In this document: piece after piece, positions 9,860 to 19,665 of the stretch
How the letters are laid out: every line of letters starts with the position of its first letter
Position numbering within the stretch: the stretch's first letter is position 1
From: Oscillospiraceae bacterium
Lineage (GTDB): Bacteria > Bacillota > Clostridia > Oscillospirales > Oscillospiraceae
Reading direction: 5' to 3'
DNA length: 64,000 nucleotides
Assembly: GCA_022800215.1 (NCBI GenBank)
Contig: JAAWPV010000004.1
Location: forward strand, 1-64,000
Translations under genes and position numbers: made by a program
Notes under the pieces: generated by a model
The model's input: only the letters and a program-made list of their open reading frames with translations
Told to the model about the DNA's origin: nothing
The model's database searches: none

Positions 9860-10246
9860 ATGACAGACTTAAACTGGCTGGACCAATACCTTCTTTCCCT
9901 CTCCGGGGCGGAGCACGATTTCAAGGTGGAGTGGGGCTGGGACCGGTACATGGTCCGGGGCAAGCTCTTCGCCGCCATTTGTAGGCCCACAGGCATGAAG
10001 GATGAGCGGTACAACGGCCACACCCTGGTGAATCTGAAATGCGACCCCCGCCGCTCTGAGCTGCTTCGGGCGGAATTTCCTCACATTCTCCCCGGCTTCT
10101 ACTGCGATAAAAAGGCCTGGAACGCCGTCCTGCTGGACGGGGAAGTGCCCGACGATCTTGTGCAGGAGCTCTGCGGCGACTCCTACCGCCTCATCGTGGA
10201 AAAGCTGCCCAAATATGTCCAGAAGGAGCTGGCGGGGGAGGGATGA
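9860..10246 (+). CDS. MmcQ/YjbR family DNA-binding protein
   Basis: YMVRGKLFAAICRPTG, LVNLKCDPRRSELLRAEFPHILPGFY, DSYRLIVEKLPK. Confidence 0.85.
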   Translation: MTDLNWLDQYLLSLSGAEHDFKVEWGWDRYMVRGKLFAAICRPTGMKDERYNGHTLVNLKCDPRRSELLRAEFPHILPGFYCDKKAWNAVLLDGEVPDDLVQELCGDSYRLIVEKLPKYVQKELAGEG

Positions 10247-10953
10247 ACCTTGTTGACAAGCGCACTGGAGAATGTGCTGTTTGTTTCTGCTCTCATGCTG
10301 GGGCCTCTCACCCTTTTTTGCTTTTTGTGGGACTGGTTTGGCAAGGCAGTACATTACAGGCGCTGCAGGGTCGGCTCATGGATGTCCAAAACGGGCTGGA
10401 GGAGGCGGAAGCCCAACGCCAAACCCTTCAAATGGAAGTAAACAGGCTTTTGAGTGAACAGGCCGACCTTCAGGAAAAATATGAGCAGGCCGCCGCGCCA
10501 AAACTGCCGGATAATCCCATTGACGCGTTTTATCGGCCTTTGCTGGACCATTCCGCCACCGCCGCTTTGGGCTATCTTTACAGCAAATATGGAGAAGCCT
10601 GGCAGGCGGAGCTGTATGCGCGGGCCGACCAGCTCCAAGCGAAGTTGGTTTATCAGGAGGATAAAAATGTCTTGGAGGAATATCTGGCGGCGGTGGAGGA
10701 TGAAGCCGCCGCGGTCAACGAGCTGGCGTGGCTTTTCGAGGCGCGGAAGGATCTTCCGCCGGGCGATTCAGAGCGTTACGCTTATAGCGGAACGGGGATG
10801 AGCGCCCGCGTGGAAAACCGGACGGCGAGGGTATATCGGGACGCCGTATACCATGCTTTTCCCGAGCAGGGTTCTTATGTATTTGATGAAGAGGTGGCTC
10901 GGACCGAATTGATGAAGGCGTCGGGCATTGCAGATTGGATCATTTGGCCCTAA
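10243..10953 (+). CDS. Hypothetical coiled-coil protein; 5' end may carry a frameshift
   Basis: Coiled coil QNGLEEAEAQRQTLQMEVNRLLSEQADLQEKYEQ; a stronger N-terminal TM is encoded in an overlapping frame from TTG 10250. Confidence 0.55.
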   Translation: MNLVDKRTGECAVCFCSHAGASHPFLLFVGLVWQGSTLQALQGRLMDVQNGLEEAEAQRQTLQMEVNRLLSEQADLQEKYEQAAAPKLPDNPIDAFYRPLLDHSATAALGYLYSKYGEAWQAELYARADQLQAKLVYQEDKNVLEEYLAAVEDEAAAVNELAWLFEARKDLPPGDSERYAYSGTGMSARVENRTARVYRDAVYHAFPEQGSYVFDEEVARTELMKASGIADWIIWP

Positions 10954-10971
10954 AAAGTTTTCAAATTCCTC

Positions 10972-11000
10972 TTGACATTAAAAATTCATTCCATTATGCT
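10972..11000 (+). promoter_or_regulatory. uvrA sigma-A type promoter
   Basis: TTGACA (10972-10977), 17 nt, TATGCT (10995-11000). Confidence 0.75.
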
Positions 11001-11044
11001 GTGATTTGGACGAAAACCGAAACAAACACGAAGGAGATTTTCCC

Positions 11045-13867
11045 ATGCAGGATACCATCGTAGTGAAGGGCGCCCGCGCCAACAATCTGAAAAATGTGGA
11101 CGTTGCCATCCCCCGGGACAAGCTGGTGGTCCTCACCGGCGTTTCGGGCTCGGGGAAGTCCTCCCTGGCCTTCGACACCATCTATGCCGAGGGCCAGCGG
11201 CGGTATGTGGAGAGCCTTTCCTCCTACGCCCGGATGTTCCTGGGCCAGATGGAAAAGCCCGACGTGGACTCCATCGACGGTCTTTCCCCCGCCATCTCCA
11301 TCGACCAGAAGACCACCTCCAAGAACCCCCGGTCCACTGTGGGTACGGTGACGGAAATTTACGACTATCTGCGCCTTCTCTGGGCCCGGGTGGGTACCCC
11401 TCACTGTCCCGTCTGCGGCAAGGAGATCCAGCAGCAGACCATCGACCAGATCATCGACCAGGTCATGAAGCTGCCCGAGGCCACCCGTATCCAGATCATG
11501 GCCCCCGTCATCCGGGGCAAGAAGGGGGAACACGCCAAGATCTTCGAGGACGCCCGGAAGTCGGGCTATGTCCGGGCCCGGGTGGACGGGAACCTCTACG
11601 ACCTTTCCGAGGATATCTCCCTCAATAAGAACCAGAAGCACAACATCGAGATCGTGGTGGACCGTCTGGTCATCCGGGAGGATATCACCCAGCGGCTCAC
11701 CGACAGTGTGGAGGTGGCCTCCGGCTTGGCCGGCGGCCTTGTCATCATCAACATCGTGGGGGAGGACCGGGACATCTCCTTCTCCCAGAACTATGCCTGC
11801 GAGGACTGCGGCATCTCCATCGAGGAGCTGACCCCCCGGATGTTCTCCTTCAACAACCCCTTCGGCGCCTGCCCCACCTGTACCGGCCTGGGGGTCCAGC
11901 TGAAGGTGGACCCGGAGCTCATCCTCCCCAACAAGGAGCTGTCCATCCTGGACGGGGCCATCGTGGCCTCGGGCTGGAACAACATCAAGGGGGATTCCAT
12001 CTCCCGGATGTACTTCGAGGCCCTGGCGAAAAAATACAAGTTCAAGCTCACCACCCCGGTGAAGAACCTGCCGGCGGAGGTCATTGATGTGATCCTCTAC
12101 GGCACCCGTGGGGAGAAGCTGAAGCTGACCTATGACCGGGCCAACGGCCAGGGCACTCTGATGCAGCCCTTCGAGGGCATCTGCAACAACCTGGAGCGCC
12201 GCTACCGGGAGACCCAGTCCGAGGGGATGCGCCGGGAGCTGGAGGAGTGCATGAGCGAAAAGCCCTGCCCCGACTGCGGCGGCAAGCGGCTCCGCCGGGA
12301 GTCCCTGGCGGTGACCGTGGGGGATATGGACATCGACACATACTGCCATAAGGCGGTGACCGAGGCGCTGGATTTCATGGAGAAGCTGGTCCTTTCCGAG
12401 CAGAAAACCATGATCGCCGGCCAGATCGTCAAGGAGATCAAGACCCGGCTCAACTTCCTCAACTCGGTGGGATTGGAGTACCTGACCCTCTCCCGGGCCG
12501 CCGCCACCCTCTCCGGCGGTGAGAGCCAGAGAATCAGGCTGGCCACCCAGATCGGCTCCTCCCTCATGGGGGTGCTCTACATCCTGGATGAGCCCTCCAT
12601 CGGCCTCCATCAGCGGGACAACGACAAGCTGCTGGAGACCCTGAAGCACCTCCGGGACCTGGGCAACACTCTTCTGGTGGTGGAGCACGACGAGGACACC
12701 ATGCGCGCCGCCGACCACATCATCGACGTGGGCCCCGGGGCCGGCGTCCACGGGGGCCGCATCATCGCCCAGGGCACCGTGGAGGACATTATGGAAAGCC
12801 CCGAGTCCCTGACGGGGGCCTACCTCTCCGGCACCCTGAAGATCCCCGTGCCCCGGGAGCGCCGGAAGGGCAGCGGCAAGTGCCTCACCGTCCGGGGGGC
12901 GGCGGAAAACAACCTCCGGGGGGTGGACGTGTCCATCCCTCTGGGCACCTTCACCTGCGTCACCGGGGTCAGCGGCTCGGGCAAGTCCTCTCTGGTGAAC
13001 GAAATTTTGTATAAGCGGCTGGCCGCCGACCTGAACCGGGCCAAGACCCGGCCCGGCAAGCATAAGGCCATGGAGGGGGAAGAGTACCTGGACAAGGTCA
13101 TCGCCATCGACCAGTCCCCCATCGGCAGGACCCCCCGGTCAAACCCGGCCACCTACACCAACCTCTTCAACGACATCCGGGAGCTCTTCGCCTCCACCAA
13201 CGACGCCAAGGCCCGGGGCTACAACGCCGGGCGGTTCTCCTTCAACGTCCGGGGGGGCCGGTGTGAGGCCTGCCAGGGCGATGGCCTTCTGAAGATTGAG
13301 ATGCACTTCCTCCCCGACATCTATGTCCCCTGTGAGGTCTGTAAGGGCAAGCGCTATAACCGGGAGACCCTGGAGGTCCGCTACAAGGGCAAGAACATCT
13401 ACGAGGTGCTGGAGATGACGGTGGACGAGGCCCTGCCTTTCTTCGAGAACCTGCCGAAAATCTACAACAAACTGCTGACCCTCTCCCAGGTGGGCCTTAG
13501 CTATATCAAGCTGGGCCAGCCCTCCACCGAGCTCTCCGGCGGCGAGGCCCAGCGGGTGAAGCTGGCCACCGAGCTTGCCAAGATGTCCACGGGCAAGACC
13601 ATCTATATCCTGGACGAGCCCACCACCGGCCTTCACAGCTACGACGTCCACAAGCTCATCGACGTGCTGCAGAAGCTGGTGGAGAAGGGCAACACCGTGG
13701 TGGTCATCGAGCACAACCTGGACGTCATCAAGACCGCCGACCACATCATCGACCTTGGCCCCGAGGGGGGCGACAAGGGCGGTACCATCGTCTGCACCGG
13801 CACTCCCGAGGAAGTGGCGGCCTGTCCAGGAAGTTATACGGGCCGGTATCTGAAAAAGATGCTGTAA
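11045..13867 (+). CDS. uvrA: UvrABC system protein A
   Basis: [42 protein letters not shown] signatures, CPxCG zinc fingers; start at MQDTIVV. Confidence 0.98.
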   Translation: MQDTIVVKGARANNLKNVDVAIPRDKLVVLTGVSGSGKSSLAFDTIYAEGQRRYVESLSSYARMFLGQMEKPDVDSIDGLSPAISIDQKTTSKNPRSTVGTVTEIYDYLRLLWARVGTPHCPVCGKEIQQQTIDQIIDQVMKLPEATRIQIMAPVIRGKKGEHAKIFEDARKSGYVRARVDGNLYDLSEDISLNKNQKHNIEIVVDRLVIREDITQRLTDSVEVASGLAGGLVIINIVGEDRDISFSQNYACEDCGISIEELTPRMFSFNNPFGACPTCTGLGVQLKVDPELILPNKELSILDGAIVASGWNNIKGDSISRMYFEALAKKYKFKLTTPVKNLPAEVIDVILYGTRGEKLKLTYDRANGQGTLMQPFEGICNNLERRYRETQSEGMRRELEECMSEKPCPDCGGKRLRRESLAVTVGDMDIDTYCHKAVTEALDFMEKLVLSEQKTMIAGQIVKEIKTRLNFLNSVGLEYLTLSRAAATLSGGESQRIRLATQIGSSLMGVLYILDEPSIGLHQRDNDKLLETLKHLRDLGNTLLVVEHDEDTMRAADHIIDVGPGAGVHGGRIIAQGTVEDIMESPESLTGAYLSGTLKIPVPRERRKGSGKCLTVRGAAENNLRGVDVSIPLGTFTCVTGVSGSGKSSLVNEILYKRLAADLNRAKTRPGKHKAMEGEEYLDKVIAIDQSPIGRTPRSNPATYTNLFNDIRELFASTNDAKARGYNAGRFSFNVRGGRCEACQGDGLLKIEMHFLPDIYVPCEVCKGKRYNRETLEVRYKGKNIYEVLEMTVDEALPFFENLPKIYNKLLTLSQVGLSYIKLGQPSTELSGGEAQRVKLATELAKMSTGKTIYILDEPTTGLHSYDVHKLIDVLQKLVEKGNTVVVIEHNLDVIKTADHIIDLGPEGGDKGGTIVCTGTPEEVAACPGSYTGRYLKKML

Positions 13868-13882
13868 ACGGAGAGGACGAAT

Positions 13883-14230
13883 ATGAAAAAGTGGCTGGAC
13901 GAAGAGTATGAATTTGAGGTCGAGGTCATCGGCTTTCTCCGGGGGGACCGGACGGAGCACTACTGCCGGAACGGGGAGGAGATTGGGGATAGATATACCT
14001 GTACCTACGGCTGCCCGGTGAACGCCCAGGGCTGCGGCATCTGCTCCAAGGTGATGATGACCCTATTTCCCATCATGGAGGCGGTCCGCAGCGGAGGAGA
14101 CCTGGAGAACATCGGCGGGGACGGGAGATACAGCAAGGTGGTGGTATGCCCCGACGGCTGCGTCATGTTCCGCCTGACGGCGAAGCCCCTGGGGAATCCG
14201 AACCCCTTCAGGGGGAAAGCTTTTGGCTGA
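13883..14230 (+). CDS. TIGR04076-like small Cys-rich protein
   Basis: YEFEVEVIGFLRG...HYCRNGEEIGDRYTCTYGCP...GCGICSKVMMTLFPIMEAVRSGGDLENIGG. Confidence 0.65.
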   Translation: MKKWLDEEYEFEVEVIGFLRGDRTEHYCRNGEEIGDRYTCTYGCPVNAQGCGICSKVMMTLFPIMEAVRSGGDLENIGGDGRYSKVVVCPDGCVMFRLTAKPLGNPNPFRGKAFG

Positions 14231-14295
14231 TCCATCGGCGGGGACCGGTGGAGAGATATCAGCATAATGGAACTCTTTAGAAGGAGGCTCCTCCG

Positions 14296-15074
14296 ATGGG
14301 TACTTGGGGTACGGGCTTTTACAGCGACGATGAAACGTTGGATGTCAAAGACACTACCGGGATGAGGAGTGGGGCTATCTCTTTTGGCTCACCATTGCGC
14401 TCCTTCAGTGGGAATACGGTCATTTGCCCCAGGAGCGCCGGGAGAAGGCTCTGGCGATTCTCGCCTCCGGTGTAGACGAAGCCCGGTGGGCCGAGGTCAG
14501 GCCCAGGGACCGGGAAAAGCGCCGGGAGGTCATGGCGAAACTGGAGGCCAAGTTCCGCTCGGAACCGGAGAAGGTGAAGAAGCTGCGGCCCTATACCCAC
14601 AAACGTCTGCCCTGGAAGGTGGGGGATGTGATCTCCCTGCGGATGGGGCGGATGTGTGAGCCATGGTGTGGCTCCACCTTTTGCTGGCCTTTTGACGATC
14701 TGTATACGGCGGTGTTGATCGTGGATATCTGGGAGGAGGACGCGGGGGACATCTGCGATATTCCCGTGGTGGCGGTCTATGACTGGGTGGGGGCGGAAGA
14801 GGCTGCCATGGAGGACCTGGCGGTGACGCCCTTTCTCCGGGGGGACGACTGGTTTCGGGGAACGGAGGAGCTGGAAAGAAAAAAGCAGGAGGAGTGGGAG
14901 ATATTCCGGAAACGGTATTCCGACCCCATCCAAAAGGAAAGACTGTGGTCCGCCATCTTTGAGGGGGAGGGTCCCCCCTTACCTGCGTTGCAGGGAAAAA
15001 GATTCATAAATTCTTTATCCTCCTCTGCGGGAAACTGTGGTATGATAGAAAAAACGAAAGAAAGGAGGGGGTGA
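14296..15074 (+). pseudogene. DUF4259-like gene apparently split by an internal deletion/frameshift
   Basis: ATG 14296 reads MGTWGTGFYSDDETLDVKD, then the frame is lost; the other frame from 14361 reads DEEWGYLFWLTIALLQWEYGHLPQERREKALAIL and continues to 15074. Confidence 0.6.
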
Positions 15075-15078
15075 CCCC

Positions 15079-15579
15079 TTGGAGCTTTTGACCTGGCTGG
15101 AGACCACCATGGGAGGAGAATTTATCTTCACCTTCCTGGTGTCCATGATCCCCATTGTGGAGCTGCGGGGGGGCATCCCCTTCGGGGTGGCCCTGGGGCT
15201 TCCTTACCCGGTGGCTTTCACTGCCGCCGTCATCGGAAATGTACTGCCCGCCCCCTTCATCATCGTCTATATCCGCCGTATTTTCCAGTGGATGCGTCAG
15301 CGGCTGCCCCGGCTGGATGGGATCGTGGACAAGCTGGAGCGGAAAGCCCATCTGAAGGGCAATAAGGTGAATAAGTATAAGTATCTGGGCCTCATGCTCT
15401 TTGTGGGCATCCCCCTGCCGGGCACCGGGGTATGGACCGGGGCTCTGGCGGCTGCCTTTTTGGACATGCCCCTTCGGAAAGCCATGCCCTCCATCATTCT
15501 GGGGGTCATTCTGGCGGGATGCATTATGACCGGCCTCACCGCCGTTGGGGTCAACGTCTTTTCCGCGGTAACGGCTTGA
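15079..15579 (+). CDS. Putative small multidrug export family (COG2426-like) membrane protein, TTG start
   Basis: LVSMIPIVELRGGIPFGVALG...GNVLPAPFIIVYIRRIF...GIPLPGTGVWTGALAA. Confidence 0.85.
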   Translation: MELLTWLETTMGGEFIFTFLVSMIPIVELRGGIPFGVALGLPYPVAFTAAVIGNVLPAPFIIVYIRRIFQWMRQRLPRLDGIVDKLERKAHLKGNKVNKYKYLGLMLFVGIPLPGTGVWTGALAAAFLDMPLRKAMPSIILGVILAGCIMTGLTAVGVNVFSAVTA

Positions 15580-15638
15580 GAGAATGAAAGTTTTGTTCCG
15601 GTATGGGCCGAAGACTGGATAAATAGGAGGAGCTTAGC

Positions 15639-16235
15639 ATGTATCTTTACTTAGTGCGCCACGGAGAGTCGGAGGGCAATACCTCCGGCGTGTTCCACGG
15701 TCAGAAGGACTTTCCTCTCACTGACAAGGGCCGGGAGCAGGCCCGGGAGTCTGGGCGGAAGCTAAAGGAAAAGCATTTCACCCGCTGCTGTGCCAGCGAT
15801 TTGAAGCGGGCCTGGGAGACCGCACAGCTTTGTTTGGAGGGCCGGGACATTGAGCCGGAGGCCTGTCCCGATCTGCGGGAGCATGATGTGGGATCTCTTC
15901 TGGAGGGGACGCCCTGGCCCCAACTGCGGGAGAGTGACCCGGAGCTGGCCCAGGGCTACATCCATGACTGGTTCCATACTTATGTGCCCGGCGGGGAGTC
16001 CCCGGAGGCCATGATCGAGCGGGTCAGCCGGTGCGTTGACGTCATCATCGAGCGGGGAGAAGACACGCTGATCGCTGCCCACAATGTGTGTCTCAATGTG
16101 ATTTTGCATCATCTGGGGCTCAGGGAGGAGGCTATAGCCATCCAGGGCAGGACGGCATCTTTCTTTGAGCAGGGCTGTTATACCGCCATCGAGATCGCGG
16201 ATGGCAAGGCCAAGCTGTTGGGCTTTAACCTGTAA
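15639..16235 (+). CDS. Histidine phosphatase (phosphoglycerate mutase-like)
   Basis: LYLVRHGESEGN, SDLKRAWETAQ, EHDVGSLLEG, IAAHNVCLN. Confidence 0.92.
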   Translation: MYLYLVRHGESEGNTSGVFHGQKDFPLTDKGREQARESGRKLKEKHFTRCCASDLKRAWETAQLCLEGRDIEPEACPDLREHDVGSLLEGTPWPQLRESDPELAQGYIHDWFHTYVPGGESPEAMIERVSRCVDVIIERGEDTLIAAHNVCLNVILHHLGLREEAIAIQGRTASFFEQGCYTAIEIADGKAKLLGFNL

Positions 16236-16260
16236 AAAATTCTCATCCAGAGGTGATCCT

Positions 16261-16881
16261 ATGCACATTCCAAGCGGCGATACTGCCTTGCTGGAGGTGG
16301 CCCGGTTTGACGAAGCTCTGGTGGAGGCGCAGGAACCGTCTTCCGATTATGATGTATCCAAATGGCTGTATGTACCCAACCATTATGGAGAGTATCGTTA
16401 TATCCTGGGCACTCGGGGGAAAAAGCCTCTGATCTGCGTGGGGGTGAACCCGTCCACCGCTGCCCCCGGCGATCTGGACAACACCTTGAAATCGGTGGAG
16501 CGGGTGGCGCTTCACAATGGGTACGACAGCTTTATCATGTTCAACGTCTATGCCCAGCGGGCCACCCGGCCCGAGGACATGGAGCGCTCCTGCAATGCGG
16601 CGCTCCATGCGGAGAACATGCGGGCCTTTGACTACGCCCTTTCTCTGGACAGGGAGGGAAGCCCCGCGGTTTGGGCGGCCTGGGGTGCGGTCATTGAAAA
16701 ACGGGATTATCTGCCCTGGTGCGTCCGGGAGATGATTGAGGTGGGGGAAAAGCGGAACGCCCGGTGGTTCTCGGCGGGAAAACGGACCAAACAGGGACAC
16801 CCCCACCACCCGCTGTACCTGAGAAAGGACAGTCCGCTGGACCCCTTCGATGTGGAAGACTACTTGGATAACCTGGGCTAA
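16261..16881 (+). CDS. DUF1643 domain-containing protein
   Basis: RYILGTRGKKPLICVGVNPSTAAPGDLDNTLKSVERVALHNGYDSFIMFNVYAQRAT. Confidence 0.85.
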   Translation: MHIPSGDTALLEVARFDEALVEAQEPSSDYDVSKWLYVPNHYGEYRYILGTRGKKPLICVGVNPSTAAPGDLDNTLKSVERVALHNGYDSFIMFNVYAQRATRPEDMERSCNAALHAENMRAFDYALSLDREGSPAVWAAWGAVIEKRDYLPWCVREMIEVGEKRNARWFSAGKRTKQGHPHHPLYLRKDSPLDPFDVEDYLDNLG

Positions 16882-16913
16882 GCGGGACGAAAAGATAACA
16901 TATAACACGATTT

Positions 16914-16937
16914 AAGGCGGGCCGGAAGGCCCGCCTT
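16914..16937. terminator. Strong GC-rich hairpin between the DUF1643 gene and recD2
   Basis: aaggcgggcc-ggaa-ggcccgcctt perfect 10-nt arms; no T-tract. Confidence 0.5.
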
Positions 16938-16974
16938 GCGGAGCGATAGGGAGGTGGAGCCGTTGGAAGAGAAT

Positions 16975-19179
16975 ATGTCCAATCTGTTGGAGGGCACGGT
17001 GGACTCGGTGGTCTACCAGAATGAGGAGAACGGCTACACCGTCCTCCGGCTGGACGTGGGGGAGGAGGAGCCCGTCACCGTGGTGGGCTGTATGCCCGGA
17101 GTGGCCCCGGGGGAGAGCCTTTCCGTCCAGGGGGCCTGGACCCGCCACGCCACCTACGGCCAGCAGTTCAAAGCCGAGGTGGCCCGCCGGGGGATGCCGG
17201 TGGGGGAGAAGGCCATCTTTGACTACCTGGCCTCCGGGGTGGTGAAGGGCATCGGCATCGCCACCGCCCGGCGGATGGTGGAGCTGTTCGGGGAGGAGGC
17301 CCTCACCGTGCTGGAACAGGAGCCCGAGCGGCTCACCGAGCTTAAAGGCATCACCAAAAAGCGGGCGCTGGATATGGGAGAGGCCTTCCGGCTCCAGATG
17401 GGGATGCGGCGGCTTTTGGATTTCCTCACCTCCTACGACCTGCCTCCTCAGCTGGGGATGCCTCTTTACCGGCGGTTCGGGAGCCGGGCCCTGGAGGAAG
17501 TTCGGAAAAATCCCTACCTCCTTACCGAGGGGGAGATGACGGTGGATTTTGGCCGGGCGGACCGGCTGGCTCTGGAGCTGGGCTTCGCCGAGGACCACCC
17601 CTGGCGGCTGGAGGCCGGGGTGCTTTTTGTGCTGCGGCACAATCTGGACAACGGCCACACCTTCCTGCCCGCGGGCAAGCTGGCGGAGACCGCCGCCATG
17701 CTCCTGGGGGTCCGGGACCCCGAGGAGGTGGCAGGGGCCATGGACAGCCTTCGGGACCGGGGGGCCATCGTAGCCGACCGGGTGGCGGGAGAGGAGGCCT
17801 GCTACCTCGCCGAGCTTTACGAGGCGGAGACCGCCGTGGCGGAGCGCATCGGCATGATGAGCCAAAACGAGCTGATGCCGCCGGAAAATTTGGACAGGCT
17901 CATCGAAAAGATCGAGAAGGACCAGGGCATCACCTACGCCCCCCAGCAGCGCTCTGCCGTGGAGCTGGCGGCCCAGCGGCAGGTGATGCTGCTCACCGGC
18001 GGCCCCGGCACGGGAAAAACGACCTCCCTGAAGGGGGTGCTGGCCCTCTTTGAGGCGCTGGGGCTGGAGACGGCCTTGGCCGCCCCCACAGGGCGGGCAG
18101 CCAAGCGGATGGGGGAGCTGTGCGGGGCGGAGGGGGTCACCATCCACCGGCTGCTGGAGACCCGGTTCGACCCCAAGACGGGGAACCTGGTTTTTTCCCA
18201 CAACGCTGACGATCCTCTGAAGGCGGACGCGGTCATTGTGGACGAGACTTCCATGGTGGATATCACCCTCATGGCGGCTTTGCTGGACGCACTCAAAGAG
18301 GATTGCCGGCTGGTGCTGGTGGGGGACCCGGATCAGCTTCCTTCCGTGGGGGCGGGGAATCTCCTGTCCGACCTCATCCGCAGCGGGGCGGTGCCCACGG
18401 TGCGGCTCACTGAGGTGTTCCGCCAGGCGGCCCAGAGCGCCATCATCCGCTCGGCCCATCAGGTGAATGAGGGGACCGTCCCGGCGCTGAAAAACAGCAG
18501 CGGACAGGACTTTTTCTTCCTCCGGCGAAGCGACCCTATCGCCGCCGAGGAGACCATCGTGGAGCTGGTGGGCAAACGCCTGCCCGAGAATATGGGTATC
18601 CCCTCCCACCAAATTCAGGTGCTCAGCCCCACCCGGAAATATGACGGCGGGACGGGAAGTCTCAACCGGGCCATCCAGGCCACCGTCAATCCTCCCGCCG
18701 AGGACAAGGGGGAGCGGCAGTTCGGGCCCTACATCTTCCGCCGGGGAGACCGGGTGATGCAGGTGAAGAACAATTACGATATCATGTGGAAGACCATGGA
18801 CGGCCTGGAGGCGGGCATGGGCATCTTCAACGGGGACATCGGCCACATTTTGGACGTAGACAACCGCCGGGAGCTTATTACAGTGGATTTTGACGGCCAT
18901 ATCGTGGAGTATTCCCCTGATATGCTGGGGGAGCTGGAGCCGGCCTACGCCGTCACCGTCCACAAGAGCCAGGGCAGCGAGTACCGGGCGGTGATCCTCA
19001 CCGCCCTGGATACAGCTCCCCGGCTCCTGACCCGTGGGGTGCTGTATACCGCCATCACAAGGGCCCGGGAGCTGCTGGTCATTGTGGGGGATGAGAATGT
19101 GGTGGCCCGGATGACGGCCAACAACCGTCAGGCCAAGCGGTATTCGGGATTGCGGTGGAGACTGGCGGACAAGGCATAA
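16975..19179 (+). CDS. recD2: RecD2-like ATP-dependent DNA helicase
   Basis: LLTGGPGTGKTTSLKGV, PTGRAAKRM, DETSMVD, LVGDPDQLPSVGAGNLL, AVTVHKSQGSEY. Confidence 0.95.
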   Translation: MSNLLEGTVDSVVYQNEENGYTVLRLDVGEEEPVTVVGCMPGVAPGESLSVQGAWTRHATYGQQFKAEVARRGMPVGEKAIFDYLASGVVKGIGIATARRMVELFGEEALTVLEQEPERLTELKGITKKRALDMGEAFRLQMGMRRLLDFLTSYDLPPQLGMPLYRRFGSRALEEVRKNPYLLTEGEMTVDFGRADRLALELGFAEDHPWRLEAGVLFVLRHNLDNGHTFLPAGKLAETAAMLLGVRDPEEVAGAMDSLRDRGAIVADRVAGEEACYLAELYEAETAVAERIGMMSQNELMPPENLDRLIEKIEKDQGITYAPQQRSAVELAAQRQVMLLTGGPGTGKTTSLKGVLALFEALGLETALAAPTGRAAKRMGELCGAEGVTIHRLLETRFDPKTGNLVFSHNADDPLKADAVIVDETSMVDITLMAALLDALKEDCRLVLVGDPDQLPSVGAGNLLSDLIRSGAVPTVRLTEVFRQAAQSAIIRSAHQVNEGTVPALKNSSGQDFFFLRRSDPIAAEETIVELVGKRLPENMGIPSHQIQVLSPTRKYDGGTGSLNRAIQATVNPPAEDKGERQFGPYIFRRGDRVMQVKNNYDIMWKTMDGLEAGMGIFNGDIGHILDVDNRRELITVDFDGHIVEYSPDMLGELEPAYAVTVHKSQGSEYRAVILTALDTAPRLLTRGVLYTAITRARELLVIVGDENVVARMTANNRQAKRYSGLRWRLADKA

Positions 19180-19199
19180 CCAGAGTGAGGTGATATTTT

Positions 19200-19391
19200 A
19201 TGCCGACAAAAAGGGTCAAAAACATTGGGTTGCGGGTGGTGCCGGAGGTCCATGACAAGATGGCCTATATTGCCGCCTATGAGGGCCGGACCTTGAATGG
19301 GCAGGTCTATTATCTCATGCAGGTCTGTATCCGGGAGTTTGAAAAAGTTCACGGCCCTATCACTCAGGAGGATATGGAAGCAGGAAAATAG
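19200..19391 (+). CDS. Arc-like ribbon-helix-helix small protein (copy 1)
   Basis: LRVVPEVHDKMAYIAAYEGRTLNGQVYYLMQVCIREFEKVHGPITQEDMEA. Confidence 0.75.
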   Translation: MPTKRVKNIGLRVVPEVHDKMAYIAAYEGRTLNGQVYYLMQVCIREFEKVHGPITQEDMEAGK

Positions 19392-19413
19392 TTACGCCGA
19401 AGCGGCGTAACTA
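19389..19413. repeat. Perfect inverted repeat tagttacgcc-gaagc-ggcgtaacta
   Basis: 10-nt arms, 5-nt loop, overlapping the stop codon of RHH copy 1. Confidence 0.85.
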
Positions 19414-19441
19414 TACACTGAAAAAAGAATAAAAACGGTAT

Positions 19442-19471
19442 GATTCCTCCATCATCATTGATGGAGGAATC
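19442..19471 (+). promoter_or_regulatory. Hairpin sequestering the SD of RHH copy 2
   Basis: gattcctccatca-tcat-tgatggaggaatc, perfect 13-nt arms; SD ggagga (19463-19468) in the 3' arm, ATG at 19477. Confidence 0.8.
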
Positions 19472-19476
19472 GGCAT

Positions 19477-19665
19477 ATGAATCGTGATTATCATTTGAGT
19501 ATTCGCATGGATCGGGATACCCATGATAAAATTCAGTATGTGGCGGCTTATGAGGGCCGGTCCATGAGCAGTCAAATCGTGTATCTGATGCGGGAGAACA
19601 TCCGTGCGTTCGAGAAGGAGCACGGCCCCATCACGACCCAGGACATGGAAAATGCCAAGCCTTGA
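19477..19665 (+). CDS. Arc-like ribbon-helix-helix small protein (copy 2, tandem paralogue)
   Basis: LSIRMDRDTHDKIQYVAAYEGRSMSSQIVYLMRENIRAFEKEHGPITTQDMENA aligns along its length to copy 1. Confidence 0.78.
   Translation: MNRDYHLSIRMDRDTHDKIQYVAAYEGRSMSSQIVYLMRENIRAFEKEHGPITTQDMENAKP

Noticed and set aside
10994-13063. 689-aa minus-strand ORF opposite uvrA
   Set aside because: Antisense shadow of a high-GC3 gene; His/Gly/Val/Leu-biased sequence, no domain; uvrA is certain.
16912-18963. 683-aa minus-strand ORF opposite recD2
   Set aside because: Antisense shadow ORF with mirror-codon composition; recD2 motifs are clear on the plus strand.
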